Source of the DNA: Shewanella xiamenensis
GTDB lineage: Bacteria > Pseudomonadota > Gammaproteobacteria > Enterobacterales > Shewanellaceae
Direction of reading: 5' to 3'
DNA length: 56,570 bases
Assembly: GCF_014647135.1 (NCBI RefSeq)
Contig: NZ_BMOP01000018.1
Location: forward strand, 1 to 56,570
Below are positions 43,218-54,600 of the stretch, one piece after another (within the stretch, counting starts at the first letter, position 1; every line of letters begins with the position of its first letter). The translations under genes were made by a program, and so were the position numbers. The notes beneath the pieces were generated by a model that did not search any database, had not been told where the DNA came from, and saw nothing but the letters and a program-made list of their open reading frames with translations.

Positions 43218-44218
43218 ATCAACGTCGACAATTTTTAAAGACCAGTTTACAGGCGGGCGGCGCTTTGATTGCAGGGGTAGGGCTGAGTCAGTCAGCCTTT
43301 TCAATGGGAGTTCCGAGCTTAGTGGCGGTCGATGATCAAACTCAAACTTCGGTAGGAGGCAGTATGAATAAGCGTTTTTGGCCTAATGGCGAGCAACTAG
43401 TGATCTCTATATCCATGCAGTTTGAGGCTGGCGCGCAGGATAAAAACGCTGAAGGGCCGTTTCCACCAATGGAGAAAGGCTACCCAGATACGATTACTCC
43501 CAGTTGGTACGACTACGGGATGAATGAAGGGATACCGCGTTTGCTGCGTATATGGCGTAAGCACAATATTCACGTGACATCCCATATGGTGGGCCGCGCC
43601 GCCGAATTACATCCACAACTTGCTAAACAAGTGGCGGATGAAGGCCATGAGATTTCAGGCCATGGGCAGACGTGGACGCCGCAATACAGTATGTCGCCAG
43701 CGCAGGAACGTGATTCTTATATCCAGAGTATCAATACCTTAGAAAAGATCACTGGTCAGCGTCCCGTCGGGTTTAATGCGTTTTGGATGCGCCACAGCAC
43801 CCAAACCTTAAATATCCTACAGGACTTAGGTTTTATCTATCACATTGATGATTTATCAAGGGATGAACCTTCAATTATCCCTGTGCAGGGTAAACCGTTT
43901 GCCGTGGTGCCTTATACCTTGCGCAACAATGATATAGGTCGCTTTGGTGGTAACACTGCGATGACGGCTGCCGCCTTCTTACAGGAGCTTAAAGACGAAT
44001 TCGATATGCTCTATCAGGAAGGAGCATCGCAGCGGCGGATGATGTCGATTAGTGTGCATGACCGTATCGGGGGCACGCCAGGTCTTGCCAATGCCTTAGA
44101 CAAGTTTATTCAATACGCGAAAGAACACTCAAAAGTGGGTTTTATGCGTAAGGATGCGATTGCTAAATGGGCGCTGGCGCAAAAGGATACGCCAACCAAT
44201 CCTGCAAGAACATTTTAA
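43214..44218 (+). CDS. Tat-exported polysaccharide deacetylase (PuuE-like)
   Basis: A 334-residue protein with an N-terminal Tat signal: MNQRRQFLKTSLQAGGALIA (RRQFLK). Residues about 55-300 form an NodB-type deacetylase fold like the PuuE/allantoinase group: SHMVGRAAELHPQLAKQVADEG followed by HEISGHGQTW (metal His pair), GFNAFWMRH, and SVHDRIGG near the end. The catalytic Asp typical of chitin deacetylases is not where expected, as in PuuE. Folded export would use the tatABC system of this window. Substrate unknown. Confidence 0.82.
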   Translation: MNQRRQFLKTSLQAGGALIAGVGLSQSAFSMGVPSLVAVDDQTQTSVGGSMNKRFWPNGEQLVISISMQFEAGAQDKNAEGPFPPMEKGYPDTITPSWYDYGMNEGIPRLLRIWRKHNIHVTSHMVGRAAELHPQLAKQVADEGHEISGHGQTWTPQYSMSPAQERDSYIQSINTLEKITGQRPVGFNAFWMRHSTQTLNILQDLGFIYHIDDLSRDEPSIIPVQGKPFAVVPYTLRNNDIGRFGGNTAMTAAAFLQELKDEFDMLYQEGASQRRMMSISVHDRIGGTPGLANALDKFIQYAKEHSKVGFMRKDAIAKWALAQKDTPTNPARTF

Positions 44219-44223
44219 GAGAT

Positions 44224-44255
44224 AAAAACACAGCACAGGGATGTGCTGTGTTTTT
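44224..44255 (+). terminator. bidirectional terminator after the OYE operon
   Basis: AAAAACACAGCACA (44224-44237) pairs with TGTGCTGTGTTTTT (44242-44255), with a GGGA loop. The stem has T-runs on both sides and can serve the deacetylase gene (plus) and the convergent MOT1 gene (minus). Confidence 0.9.
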
Positions 44256-44278
44256 TACTTTCTTGGGGATATTGGTGC

Positions 44279-45439
44279 TTAACGCATCGCGAGCATGGCC
44301 CAAGTGCGGCGACCTTGCTCAAGAAGAATCCCCACGGCAAGCCCTGCCGCGGCGTTAATGGCTAGGCAGGTCACAGCGGTAGATAAGATCACAAAGATAC
44401 AGAAGGGCTTACCATCGATAAGGCGTTTTGACCACGCTAGTTGCAAACCGCCGATGGACAGCAAACTGCCGAGAATTGCTACAGGAATAAGCCCGAGCAA
44501 CCATGCCATTTGGCTATCCCAAAACAGGGCGATAACCACACAAGTACCGCCGAAGATTAATGGTGCGAGATGGGTGCGTGCGCCAAAGTGATACTGCACC
44601 GCAAGTCCTCCTGCGCCATGGCACATGGCCGCTGCACCAAAAGGCGCGAGTAACAAATTGGCCAGCCCAGAGCTAATGGCCAAGTTTTTAGGCGTGAGTT
44701 TAGCGGCGTCTTCAGGGAATTTTTCCTGCGCCATGGCTGAAGTTGCTATTACCGCATTGGTTAAGGTGAGGGCGAGCTGGGGCAACACCAGTAAAATCGC
44801 CGCCGAGCTCCACTCATTAAGGCTCGGCCAAGCCAAATGCAGTGAGGCGCTCAAAGCGGGAATCGTCAGGCTACTAGTTATTTCGGTTTGGCTGTTGGCT
44901 TGCCACAACATACCCGCTGCGATAACGAGTGGCATGGCAAGGTAGCGTAATGGTAAGAATTTACTCACAAACAGCAAGGCAAACGCGCCGAGTCCGAGCA
45001 ACCAAAAGTCACTCATCATCTTAGTGCCCATCCACATCAATTGCAGACCAATCGCTAATTGAATCCCCACACTCACTGCTTGGGATAATTGCTTGGCAAG
45101 CCAAGTAATGGCGCCGCTAAACGCCAAGATTAACAGAATAATACCCATCAGCATGGCACTGGCTTGGAGCATCCCAGGCGTTAAGCCTTGGGCGATCACA
45201 AGGGCGGCGATGACCTTCATGGGCTGGACGGGGATCGGACGGCGATAAAATAAGGCGCTAAAGATGGCGAATAGGCCAAAGCCTAAAAATATCCCTTGGG
45301 GCGAAAATTGGTTTAGGGCAATTAAGCCCAAGACTAAAGGTAAAAATGTGCCTAAGTCAGCAAAGGCGCCGCTGGTTTCACCGAGTAAACGGTTGAGCGG
45401 TTGAGTAGGGTGCTGTGTTGGGGTTTTGCCCGCGGTCAT
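44279..45439 (-). CDS. MOT1-family (SulP-like) sulfate/molybdate transporter
   Basis: A 386-residue integral membrane protein with about ten helices. The two characteristic segments are GETSGAFADLGTFLPLVLGL near the N-terminus and MCHGAGGLAVQYHFGART in the second half, as in the molybdate transporter MOT1 family. I placed the start at the ATG at 45439; the frame is open to 45553 and no strong ribosome site marks either. Whether it carries molybdate or sulfate cannot be told here. Confidence 0.8.
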   Translation of the reverse strand: MTAGKTPTQHPTQPLNRLLGETSGAFADLGTFLPLVLGLIALNQFSPQGIFLGFGLFAIFSALFYRRPIPVQPMKVIAALVIAQGLTPGMLQASAMLMGIILLILAFSGAITWLAKQLSQAVSVGIQLAIGLQLMWMGTKMMSDFWLLGLGAFALLFVSKFLPLRYLAMPLVIAAGMLWQANSQTEITSSLTIPALSASLHLAWPSLNEWSSAAILLVLPQLALTLTNAVIATSAMAQEKFPEDAAKLTPKNLAISSGLANLLLAPFGAAAMCHGAGGLAVQYHFGARTHLAPLIFGGTCVVIALFWDSQMAWLLGLIPVAILGSLLSIGGLQLAWSKRLIDGKPFCIFVILSTAVTCLAINAAAGLAVGILLEQGRRTWAMLAMR

Positions 45440-45610
45440 AGAGGTTGCCACAATTGAACATTGCCTACTTAGGCAAAATAAATGCCAGATATTTAAGGAG
45501 TTAAAGGGGATATAGGGAGTAATTTTCTGAGGTTTTTTTAAGCCGAGAGACATTTTGGCTGTCGAGCGGATGGTGCCTTGGCCTAAATGTCAGCGATGCA
45601 CTTTTAGCCT

Positions 45611-45642
45611 AATAGACCCTAGGTACCTGCCTAGGGTCTATT
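45611..45642. terminator. perfect 13-bp hairpin after the giant adhesin gene
   Basis: AATAGACCCTAGG (45611-45623) and CCTAGGGTCTATT (45630-45642) are exact complements. The hairpin lies 57 bp after the adhesin stop codon; a weak T-content follows on the minus strand, so termination is possible but not certain. Confidence 0.5.
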
Positions 45643-45698
45643 GCGGATAAGTTATGGTCAGCGAAGAGAACAAGATAAATATTTGTTCTTCCCTTTGA

Positions 45699-48600
45699 CT
45701 ACATTTGGTTATGCATGTCGTTTAGAGCGGAATGTAAGAGATCATCATCGTTTGGATTCACCTCTAATTGTGCATGTTCTCCCTGAAAGCCATACTGGTC
45801 CAAATGAGGTGTTTTGTGTTCCTCAATCAGTGGATTTTCAAAATGGTTAATCGTAACCATATCTAACATATCAGTATCCATATCTTGGAATGTTGATGAT
45901 GGTGTGTTTAACGTTGCCAGTTCAATCGGTGTAGTTGGTTGTTGCTCAATAGAATCGGGCATCAGTCCCACCATTTGCAGATAGTGATCGATAGGGGATG
46001 TGGTTGCTTGCGCGGAAAAATTGCCTCCCTCAAAAAGGGTTGTATCGACAGATTTATCCTGCGCTGGGTTAGTTTGAGCAGTCTGTTCGTCTACAGATCC
46101 CATTAGGAGACTGGCATCATAGTTAACACTGCTGACATTCAAGTGGCCACTTGACGCCGAATCAAGGTCATGTGCCGAAGTGGCTAGAGTAGCCGGCTCT
46201 GCAACATCAAGATTAACGCTGTCTATTGTTTCAAAGTTTGCTTCATCACTTGATTGTGATGATGTTTGCGCATGGAGTTGCAACTCTCCAAAAGTATATG
46301 GCCCGAGGTAGTCTGCCAATGGCGAGACCGCAGTGCCATCCGCCGCACCGCCAAGATCGACGTGTTGCGATGTGTCCGCAAAGTGCAGGTAATCAGCGAG
46401 CGGTGAGCCGGTACCACCCTGCTCGTTGGTTACAATTTTAGTGAATACCGGCACCGAGTCGTGACTCTCATCTGTACTATCAGTTGAGGAAGGCAAAGTA
46501 CTCGCTGCATGGTTCGACAAATCTGATTGACCAGCCTGATGATGCGCGTCCTCCACAATTCCAGCATGCTGTTCAGCGTCAGTGCTTGGTGCCTGTGGCG
46601 CCGGAGGAGCAGGTCTGGTAGAGCGCACCGCACTGTCGTCGATACCAGTGATTTCAAGGTGAAGTACTCGCTGATCACTGGTGCCATGCTTATCCGTTGC
46701 TACCACCGGAATATCTAGAGAAAGTTTATGCCCTTGAGCAAGGTGATGATAGGCAGCATCGGCAGGGTTGAAACTGAAACTACCGTCTGAGTTAAGCGTA
46801 AATCCAGCAACGTGTGCACTGGTACTGAAGGTTCTAGTATCGCCTGAATCCACATCCGAGGCTTGTATGTGACCAGTCAGACGAGGGCCTCCCTCTACAA
46901 CTGTCAAAACTCCATTCAGATTAGGCATGGCAACTTCCGATGTGGTTTTCTGCACAGAAGATTTGCCGCTGTAGCTGGTGCCATCACCAAAAATAATATC
47001 TTCTATATTGTTGGCGGTCCCCCAGCTTTTTCCGGTGGCTATCTCCGTAACCTGTACGTTTCCATAGTTGGTGCCTGAATCGACATGATTAGCAGACGAG
47101 GTAATCCGATAAGCACTAGCAGGTTTATCCAGCACAATATAATCCTTTGGATCTCTCCCAACACTGCCACCGCCATCGGCACCGTGAACAGTGGCCGCAT
47201 CACTGAAGACGAAAATATCTCCAACAGAATTGCTCCCATGTGCGTTATGACTCAGAGCTGCGTAATCTGAGGCTTGCCAAACCCGCTGATGGGCGCCTGC
47301 GTGTACGACGCCGTCAACAATGGAGAATCCACCTCCTGACGCACCACCATCAATATTGATTACGGTATGCGGAGTTGTGACGCCTGTGATTTGGGGGCGA
47401 TCATTCGTTCCCGTAATCTGGATGGTCAGATTATTTGTAGCAGTTGCACCGGAGCCATCCCGCACCTCGACAGGGATCGTAAGCGTTTGCGTCTGTCCCT
47501 GAGCGAGATGTTGGTAGGCAGCATCACTGGGGTCAAAGGTATAACTGCCGTCAGCGTGCAATGTGAAACCGGAGATTTTCGCGGTGGTGCTGAACGCTTG
47601 AGTGTCGCCTGTATCAACGTCGGTAGCGACCATCCTGCCGCTCAACTGTGCACCATTCTCAGCGACACTCTTGCTTTGTGCCGCAAGCGTAGGTGCGTCG
47701 TTCGTACCGTTGATCGTTACGGTAATGGTGTGCGCCGTGCCGTCCACAGAATGCACGGTTATCGTGTCCTGAAGAGCGTCATGTCGCCCCAGTGCCTGGA
47801 TGCGAGGATCAGCGTTATTGGCAACGAAATTCCAGTGACCGTTTGCGCCGACCTCAAATTGCCCCAATCCCTTGTCGCCTGATATCAGGCTGCCTGCGGT
47901 CGTGCCAGTCGGAATCAGCCGGGACTCGGCAGCACCATCCGGGTCGGTCACACTCAGGGTGCCACCCGTACTCAACTTGCCACGCAACACATGCTGGTCT
48001 TCGGTGACGGAGCCACTGTCTTGTCCGGAAATGCTTGCCGCATCGGACACTGCAGATAGCATCATGGTTGCCGTTTGGCTCACATGCCCCCCGTGCCCAT
48101 CGACAAGATCGTAGTGGAACGTCACCTGGCCGTTGTAGTTTGCAGCTGGCGTGAATGTATAGCTGCCGTCTCGGTGGCTCACCAAGCTGCCGTGATCAGA
48201 TGAAATATTGGTGATGCTCAGGTTGTCGCCATCCACATCGCTGACATGTGCCAAAAGCTGCGCCTTGCTCAGGACAAGCACAGCGTCCTCTCGGCCAGCC
48301 GTTAGCACCTCGATTTGGGATACTTTCGGGACGTCATTCCTGCCAGTGATGGTAATGATGAGATTTTTTGTGTCGCTCGCCCCTTCGCCGTCGGTCACGG
48401 TGATCGGAATGGTGAGCTTCTGGGTCTGGCCGGCGGCCAGATGCTGGTAAGCAGTATTAGCCGGATCAAAGGTGTAGCTGCCATCGTCATGGAGCACAAA
48501 GCCTGCAGTGGTGGAACTGGTGCTGAAGTTCAGGGCATCGCCATGGTCTACATCTTGCGCCACCATCTGTCCGCGTAGCACGCTGCCGTCTTCAGTCACT

Positions 48601-51600
48601 GACTGACTCTGCGCCTGCAGCACAGGCGCGTCATTGCTGCCCTGCACGGTGATGTGCAGCTCATGGCTGCTACCATCGGCGCTGTGCACCATCAGGGTGT
48701 CGGTCAGCGTCTCACCGGCCTTGAGCGCCTGCACGGCGGGGTCGGTGTTATCCAGGCGGTACTGCCAGGCGCCCTGCTCGTCGAGGCTGAAGTGGCCGTG
48801 CCGCCCTTTCGCGTCGGCCAGGGCGATGAAGTGCGCTTCGCCGGCATCAGGGTCGACCACGCTCAGCTGGCCGCTAACCTGCGCCTGCGCGGTATCCTCG
48901 GTGAGTGTTCCGCTGTCCACCCCGCTGATGGTGGCGGCGGTGCGCTGGGAACTGCCGAACAGCTGCACGGTGACGGTGTGACTCGTGCCATCAGCGCTGG
49001 TGACGGTGAAGTTTTCGCTCAGGGATTTGCCTGCCGCCAGCAACAGCAAGGCGCTCTGATGACCATCGGCTTGGTAATGCCAGAGGCCCTGCGCGTCGAT
49101 GCTGAACTGGCCGTACTGACCCTTGACATCTTGCTGGGCGGTAAAGTGCGCTTGGTCACCATCGGCGTCGAGCACAGTCAAGTGACCCTGAGTCTGCAGT
49201 TGAGCGTCACCATCGACGAGCACGCTGCCACCGTCGGCACCGGCCAGTACTGCGGCCGATCCGTGCGGGTTGAGTAGGCTATGGTTGGGCACACTGCCAA
49301 GCGTTCTGATGGCAACGTCGTATTTGGCGGAGCCCGCATAATCCAGCTGCTGCGGATTGCCACTGTTGTTCACATAGAACGAACTGCTAGCGCCCGGCGT
49401 TCCCTCGAGAATCAGTTGTGAGCCAGGATGGCTCTTGATCAGTTCGACTAGATGCCCCAGTGGTATATGTGTGCCAAAGGAATCTTGATGAGTGAAGCTC
49501 TCCAATACATGGCCATCGGCGGCCACTACTGTGGGTGTGCCGCCCGTAAAGGACAGCTCAAGGCCACTCAGGTTAGCGATATTGCCCGAACTGATTGCGC
49601 CCCCTATCGCGGGCCAAGGATCCAACTGGTTGAATAGTGAGTTTGCCACATGGGCCATCACATCCAGGTATGCATCATCCGCCCCCTGAAGAGCAACGCT
49701 GATGGTATGTGCCGTGCCATCGAAGCTGTGCACAACAAAGCTGTCACTGACGGTCTGCCCCTTGACCAGCGCCTGCACGGCCCTGCTGTTGTTATCTGCC
49801 TGGTAAACCCAGGCACCGTTCTTGTCCAGGCTCAGATGGCCGTAATGGCCCGCAAGATCCTGAATTGGTTGGAAGACCGCCTGGCCGGCATCGGCATCGG
49901 TCACCTGCAACTGGCCGCGAGCCTCCAACTGATGGGCGGCATTGAGATTCTGATCCTCGGTGACTGTGCCGCTGTCAGTGCCGCTGATCACCGCATCCTC
50001 GGCCGTGCCCTGGATGCTTAGGGTGATCTGATGGGTCGTGCCCTCGGCACTGATGACGCTCACCACCTCGCTGAGCACTCCCGGCAACGGCGGCGTCTGC
50101 CATGCTAGGGCCAGGTGCACCGCAGCGTTCTCCGGGTCGGTGAGCATGGTAGCGCCGGAGAGCGGCAGGCCATGCAGCACCCCCATATCGCCGCGATCGT
50201 GGACGAAGAATTGTACATCGCTCTGCGAGCCTTGCAGGTGCACTTCATAGCCTGTGCCCTGATGTAGCCAGCTCAGCAGCTCGTCCACCCCGAGCGTGCT
50301 ACGGCCTTGGGCGTCCATCGCATAGACCACAGGCGTTGTGCCCGATGGGCCACTGAGCACAATGGCTGCGCCCTGCACCGTCAGGTCCAGCACGCCGGCT
50401 AGGGCGCCAGATTGCCCTTGTGTCAGCGCCTCGCCCACTGCATGAAAGCCCTCCATCGTGGATTGCACCAAAGCTTGCCCTAGCGCCTGGGCCATATTGC
50501 CGGTCTCGCCCGGCGTGCCGCCCGGTTTGAGCGCCTGCACCTCAGGCTTGTTGTTGTCCACTGTGTAGCTCCAGGCACCTTGGGCATCGATGCTGAAATG
50601 GCCATACTGAGTAGCTACGCCATTTTGCGCGACAAAGTTGGACTGGCCTGCATCGGCATCCTGGATCTGTAATTGCCCCGAAGCATGCAGTAGACCTTGG
50701 GCATCGACGTTCTGATCTTCAATCACTCGGCCTGTGTCGCCGCCGCTGATGGTGGCACCATCGTTGGTGCCAGTGAGCGTAATCGTCAAATTCGCAGTGC
50801 TAGTTGCGCCAGTGCTGTCGGTAACTGTGATGGGGATAGTGAGCGTATCAGTCTGGCCTTGGGCTAGATGTTGGTAAGCCGCACTGGCTGGGTCGAAGCT
50901 GTAGCTGCCATCGGTGTTGAGCGTGAAGCCATCGACCGCATTGGTGAGACTGAAGGTAAGTGTGTCACCGGTATCCACATCCGTGGCCACCATCTGCCCG
51001 GTGAGTTTGGCGCCATCTTCGGTGACCGATTGGCTTTGCGCCGTGAGCACTGGCGCATCGTTGCTGCCAGTGAGGGTCACTGTGACGGCATGGTTAGTGC
51101 CATCGGCGCTGGTAACGGTGAAGCTGTCGGTGAGGGTTTCGCCCGCCTTGAGCTGCTGAATGGCGCTTTGGCTGTTATCGGCGCTGTAGCGCCACTGACC
51201 GTTGGCGTCGAGGCTGAACGTGCCATAACTGCCCGCCACATTGGTTTGTGCGGTGAAGTGATCCTGGCCTGCATCCGGGTCGCTGATTGTGAGTTGTCCA
51301 TGGGTTTCGAGCTGGCCTGCCGTCAGGTTGGCGTCTTCAGTGACGGTGCCGCTATCGACACCCGCAATCACGGCGCCGTCATCATGGCCGTTGATGGTGA
51401 TGGTCACTGTGTGGGTCGTGCCGCCCACAGACTGGACGGTGATACTGTCGGTGAGGGTTTCGCCCGCCTTGAGTTGTTGAACCGCGCTCTGACTGTTGTC
51501 GGCGCTGTAGTGCCACTGGCCGTCGGCGTCGAGGCTGAACGTGCCGTAACTGCCCGCCACATTGGTTTGTGCGGTGAAGTGGTCCTGGCCCGTATCCGGG

Positions 51601-54600
51601 TCGGTGATTGTCAGTTTTCCATGGGTTTCGAGCTGGTCTGCCGTCAGGTTGGCGTCTTCAGTGACGGTGCCGCTGTCCACTCCCGCAATCACTGCGCCAT
51701 CATCATGGCCGTTGATGGTAACGGTGATCTGGTGAGTGGTGCCGTCGACCGACTGAACAGTGAGGCTGTCGGTCAGTGTGCCGGTCTGTGAGAGCGCTTG
51801 AACAGTCGGGTTGGTATTGTCCAGCGTGTAGGTCCAGTGGCCGTCCGCCGCGAGCGTGAAGCTGCCATAGCTGCCAGCGGCCTTCGTCTGCGCCGTGAAG
51901 GCGGCTTCCTGATCATCGATGTCGGTGACGGTGAGCTGGCCCGCCGTGGTGAGCTGGGTGTCTTCGGTGACCGAGCCAGCATCTATGCCGCTGATGACGG
52001 CGCCATCGTTGCTGCCGCTGACGGTGATAACCAGCTGCTGGGTGGAGGTTGCGCCTGCACTGTCGGTCACGCTGACCGGAATGGTCAGTGTCTCAGTCTG
52101 GCCTTGAGCCAGATGTTGGTAGGCCGCGTCAATTGGCTCGAAGCTGTAGCTGCCATCGGCGTTGAGCGTAAAGCCATCTACCGAATTAGCGAGGCTGAAG
52201 GTGAGTGTGTCACCGGTATCCACATCTGTGGCAACCATCTGGCCCGTGAGCAACGAGCCATCTTCGGTTACCGATTGGCTTTGTGCCGTGAGCAGTGGCG
52301 CATCGTTCGTGCCGACGATATCGACGGAAATCGTGTGAGTGGTGCCGTCGGCGCTATGTACGGTGAAGCTGTCGTGCAGGAGCTGGCCTTCGCCAAGCTG
52401 CTGGATCTCAGTCTTGCTGTTGTCGACGCTGTAGCGCCAATAGGCCTGGCCGTTGGCCTGCGGGGTCAGGGTAAAGCCGCCGTAGCCGCTCAGGCCCGCG
52501 CCCTGCTGGGCCGGGAAGAGGCCTTCGCCGCTGTCCACATCGCCCACGCTGAGGTGGCCTTCGATGGCGGTGTGCTGGTCTTCCTTGATCTGGCCGGGCG
52601 TGCCGTGGTCAGTGATGGTGGCGCCGTCGTTGGTGCCGGTGAGCGTAATCGTCAGGTTCTGAGTGCTGCTGGCCCCGGCGCCGTCAGTCACGGTGACCGG
52701 GATGGTCTGCGTCTCGGTCCGGCCGGCGGCCAGGTGCTGGTAGGCCGCGTTGGACGGGTCGAAGCTGTAGCTGCCGTCGGCGTTCAGGGTGAGGCCGGCC
52801 ACCGGCTGGTCGATGTGGAAGCTCAGGGTGTCGCCCGCATCCGCGTCGCTGGCCTGCATCTGGCCGCTGAGCAGGGCGCCGTCTTCACTCACCGACTGGG
52901 TTTGCGCGAACAGCACCGGGGCGTCGTTCTTGCCGTAGACCGCCACCGAAACCACATGGCTGGTGCCATCGGCACTGGTCACCAGGAAGCTGTCGGTCAG
53001 TTGGGCGCCGGCCTGCAGGTTCTGCACCGCCGACTGGCCGTTGTCCACGCTGTAGACCCAGTGGCCGCTGGCATCGATGCTGAAGCTGCCATAGGTGCCG
53101 GCCACCTCCTGCTGCGCGTTGAAGTGGCTCTCGCCGGCATCGGCGTCGCTGATGCCGAGCTGGCCGCTGGTCTGCAGCTGGCCGGCGTGATCGACGCGGA
53201 TGTCGGTGACCGAGATGGTCAGCGAGTCGCTGGCATCGGGCACGGCTCCCGCTGCGCTCAAGGGGGTGGGCAGGCCGTCGATGGGCACACTGCCCAAGGT
53301 GTTTTGATGCACGTTGTAGCGCGCATTGCCGGCGAAGTGCAGCTGCCCTTGGTCACCGCTGTCATGCAAGTAGAAGGCACCGGAGCCGCCCACCGGCCCG
53401 TCCAACACCAGCCGCGCACCCGGATGGCTCTTCAGCAAGTCCACCACCTGACCGAGGCCGATGTCGTAGCCGAACATGCCCCTGTTACTGCCACTGGCCA
53501 GCACATGGCCATCCGCATCCACCACGTGGGGGTTGCCGCCGTAGAAGCTGAGAACCACGTTGCCCAGACTGCCCGCATCCTTGGCGTCGATCGCGTTGCC
53601 GATCTGTTTGAACAGGAACACGTTGCTCTTGAGCGTGCTGACGATGCTGGACAAGAGGTCGTGCTGGATCTCGTCGGCGCCCTGGATGCTCAGGCTCAGG
53701 GTGTGGGCCGTACCGTCGGCGCTGTGCACGGTGAAGCTCTCGGTGGCGCTCTGTCCCGCGCCCAAGGCCTGCACGGCGGGGCTGTTGTTGTCGGCCTTGT
53801 AGACCCAATGGCCATCCGCACCCAGCGAGAGATGGCCGAACTTGCCGGCCAGGTCTGAGAGGGGCGTGAACTGGTCGCCACCGGCGTCCGGCGTGCTGGC
53901 GTGCAGCTGGCCTTGGGCGATGAGCTGGCCGCCGCTGACGTTCTGGTCTTCGGTCAGGGTCTGGTGATCCTCCCCGGTGATGACCGCGGCATCGTTCTTG
54001 CCGGTAATCGTGACGGTCACCTGATGCAGGCCGCCATCGGCGCTGGTCACGGTGAAGGTGTCTGTCACCTGCTGGCCGTCCTTGAGCGCTTGTACCTCGT
54101 GCTTGCTGTTGTCGAGCTGATAGCTCCACTGGCCATTGTCCAGCAGCGTGAAGCTGCCATAAGTACCGGCGGTATTGCTTTGCGCCACGAAGTGCGCTTC
54201 GCCGTCATCGACATCCGTGATGGTCAGTCGGCCTCTGGTCGCCTGTGTTGAGTCCTCCGTGGTCGCGGCGCTAATGTCACCGCCAATCACCGCGCCGTCG
54301 TTGGTACCAGTCAGGTTCAGGCTGAGGTTCTGCGTGCTGCTCGCGCCCGCGCTGTCGGTCACCGTGATCGGAATCGTCAGGTTCAGGGTCTGGCCTTGGG
54401 CTAGGTGTTGGTAGGCCGCATTGGACGGATCGAAGCTGTAGCTGCCATCGGCGTTGAGCGTAAAGCCATCTACCGAATTGGCGAGACTGAAGGTGAGTGT
54501 GTCACCGGTATCCACATCCGTGGCCACCATCTGGCCAGTGAGCAACGAGCCATCTTCGGTTACAGATTGGCTTTGCGCGGTAAGCACTGGGGCATCGTTG

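Noticed and set aside
51798..53858. Long plus-strand open frame (686 codons) inside the adhesin
   Set aside because: It is antisense to clear VCBS repeats in a GC-rich, repetitive stretch; long antisense frames are expected there, and no ribosome site or domain supports it. The same holds for 50868-51791 and 48654-49277.
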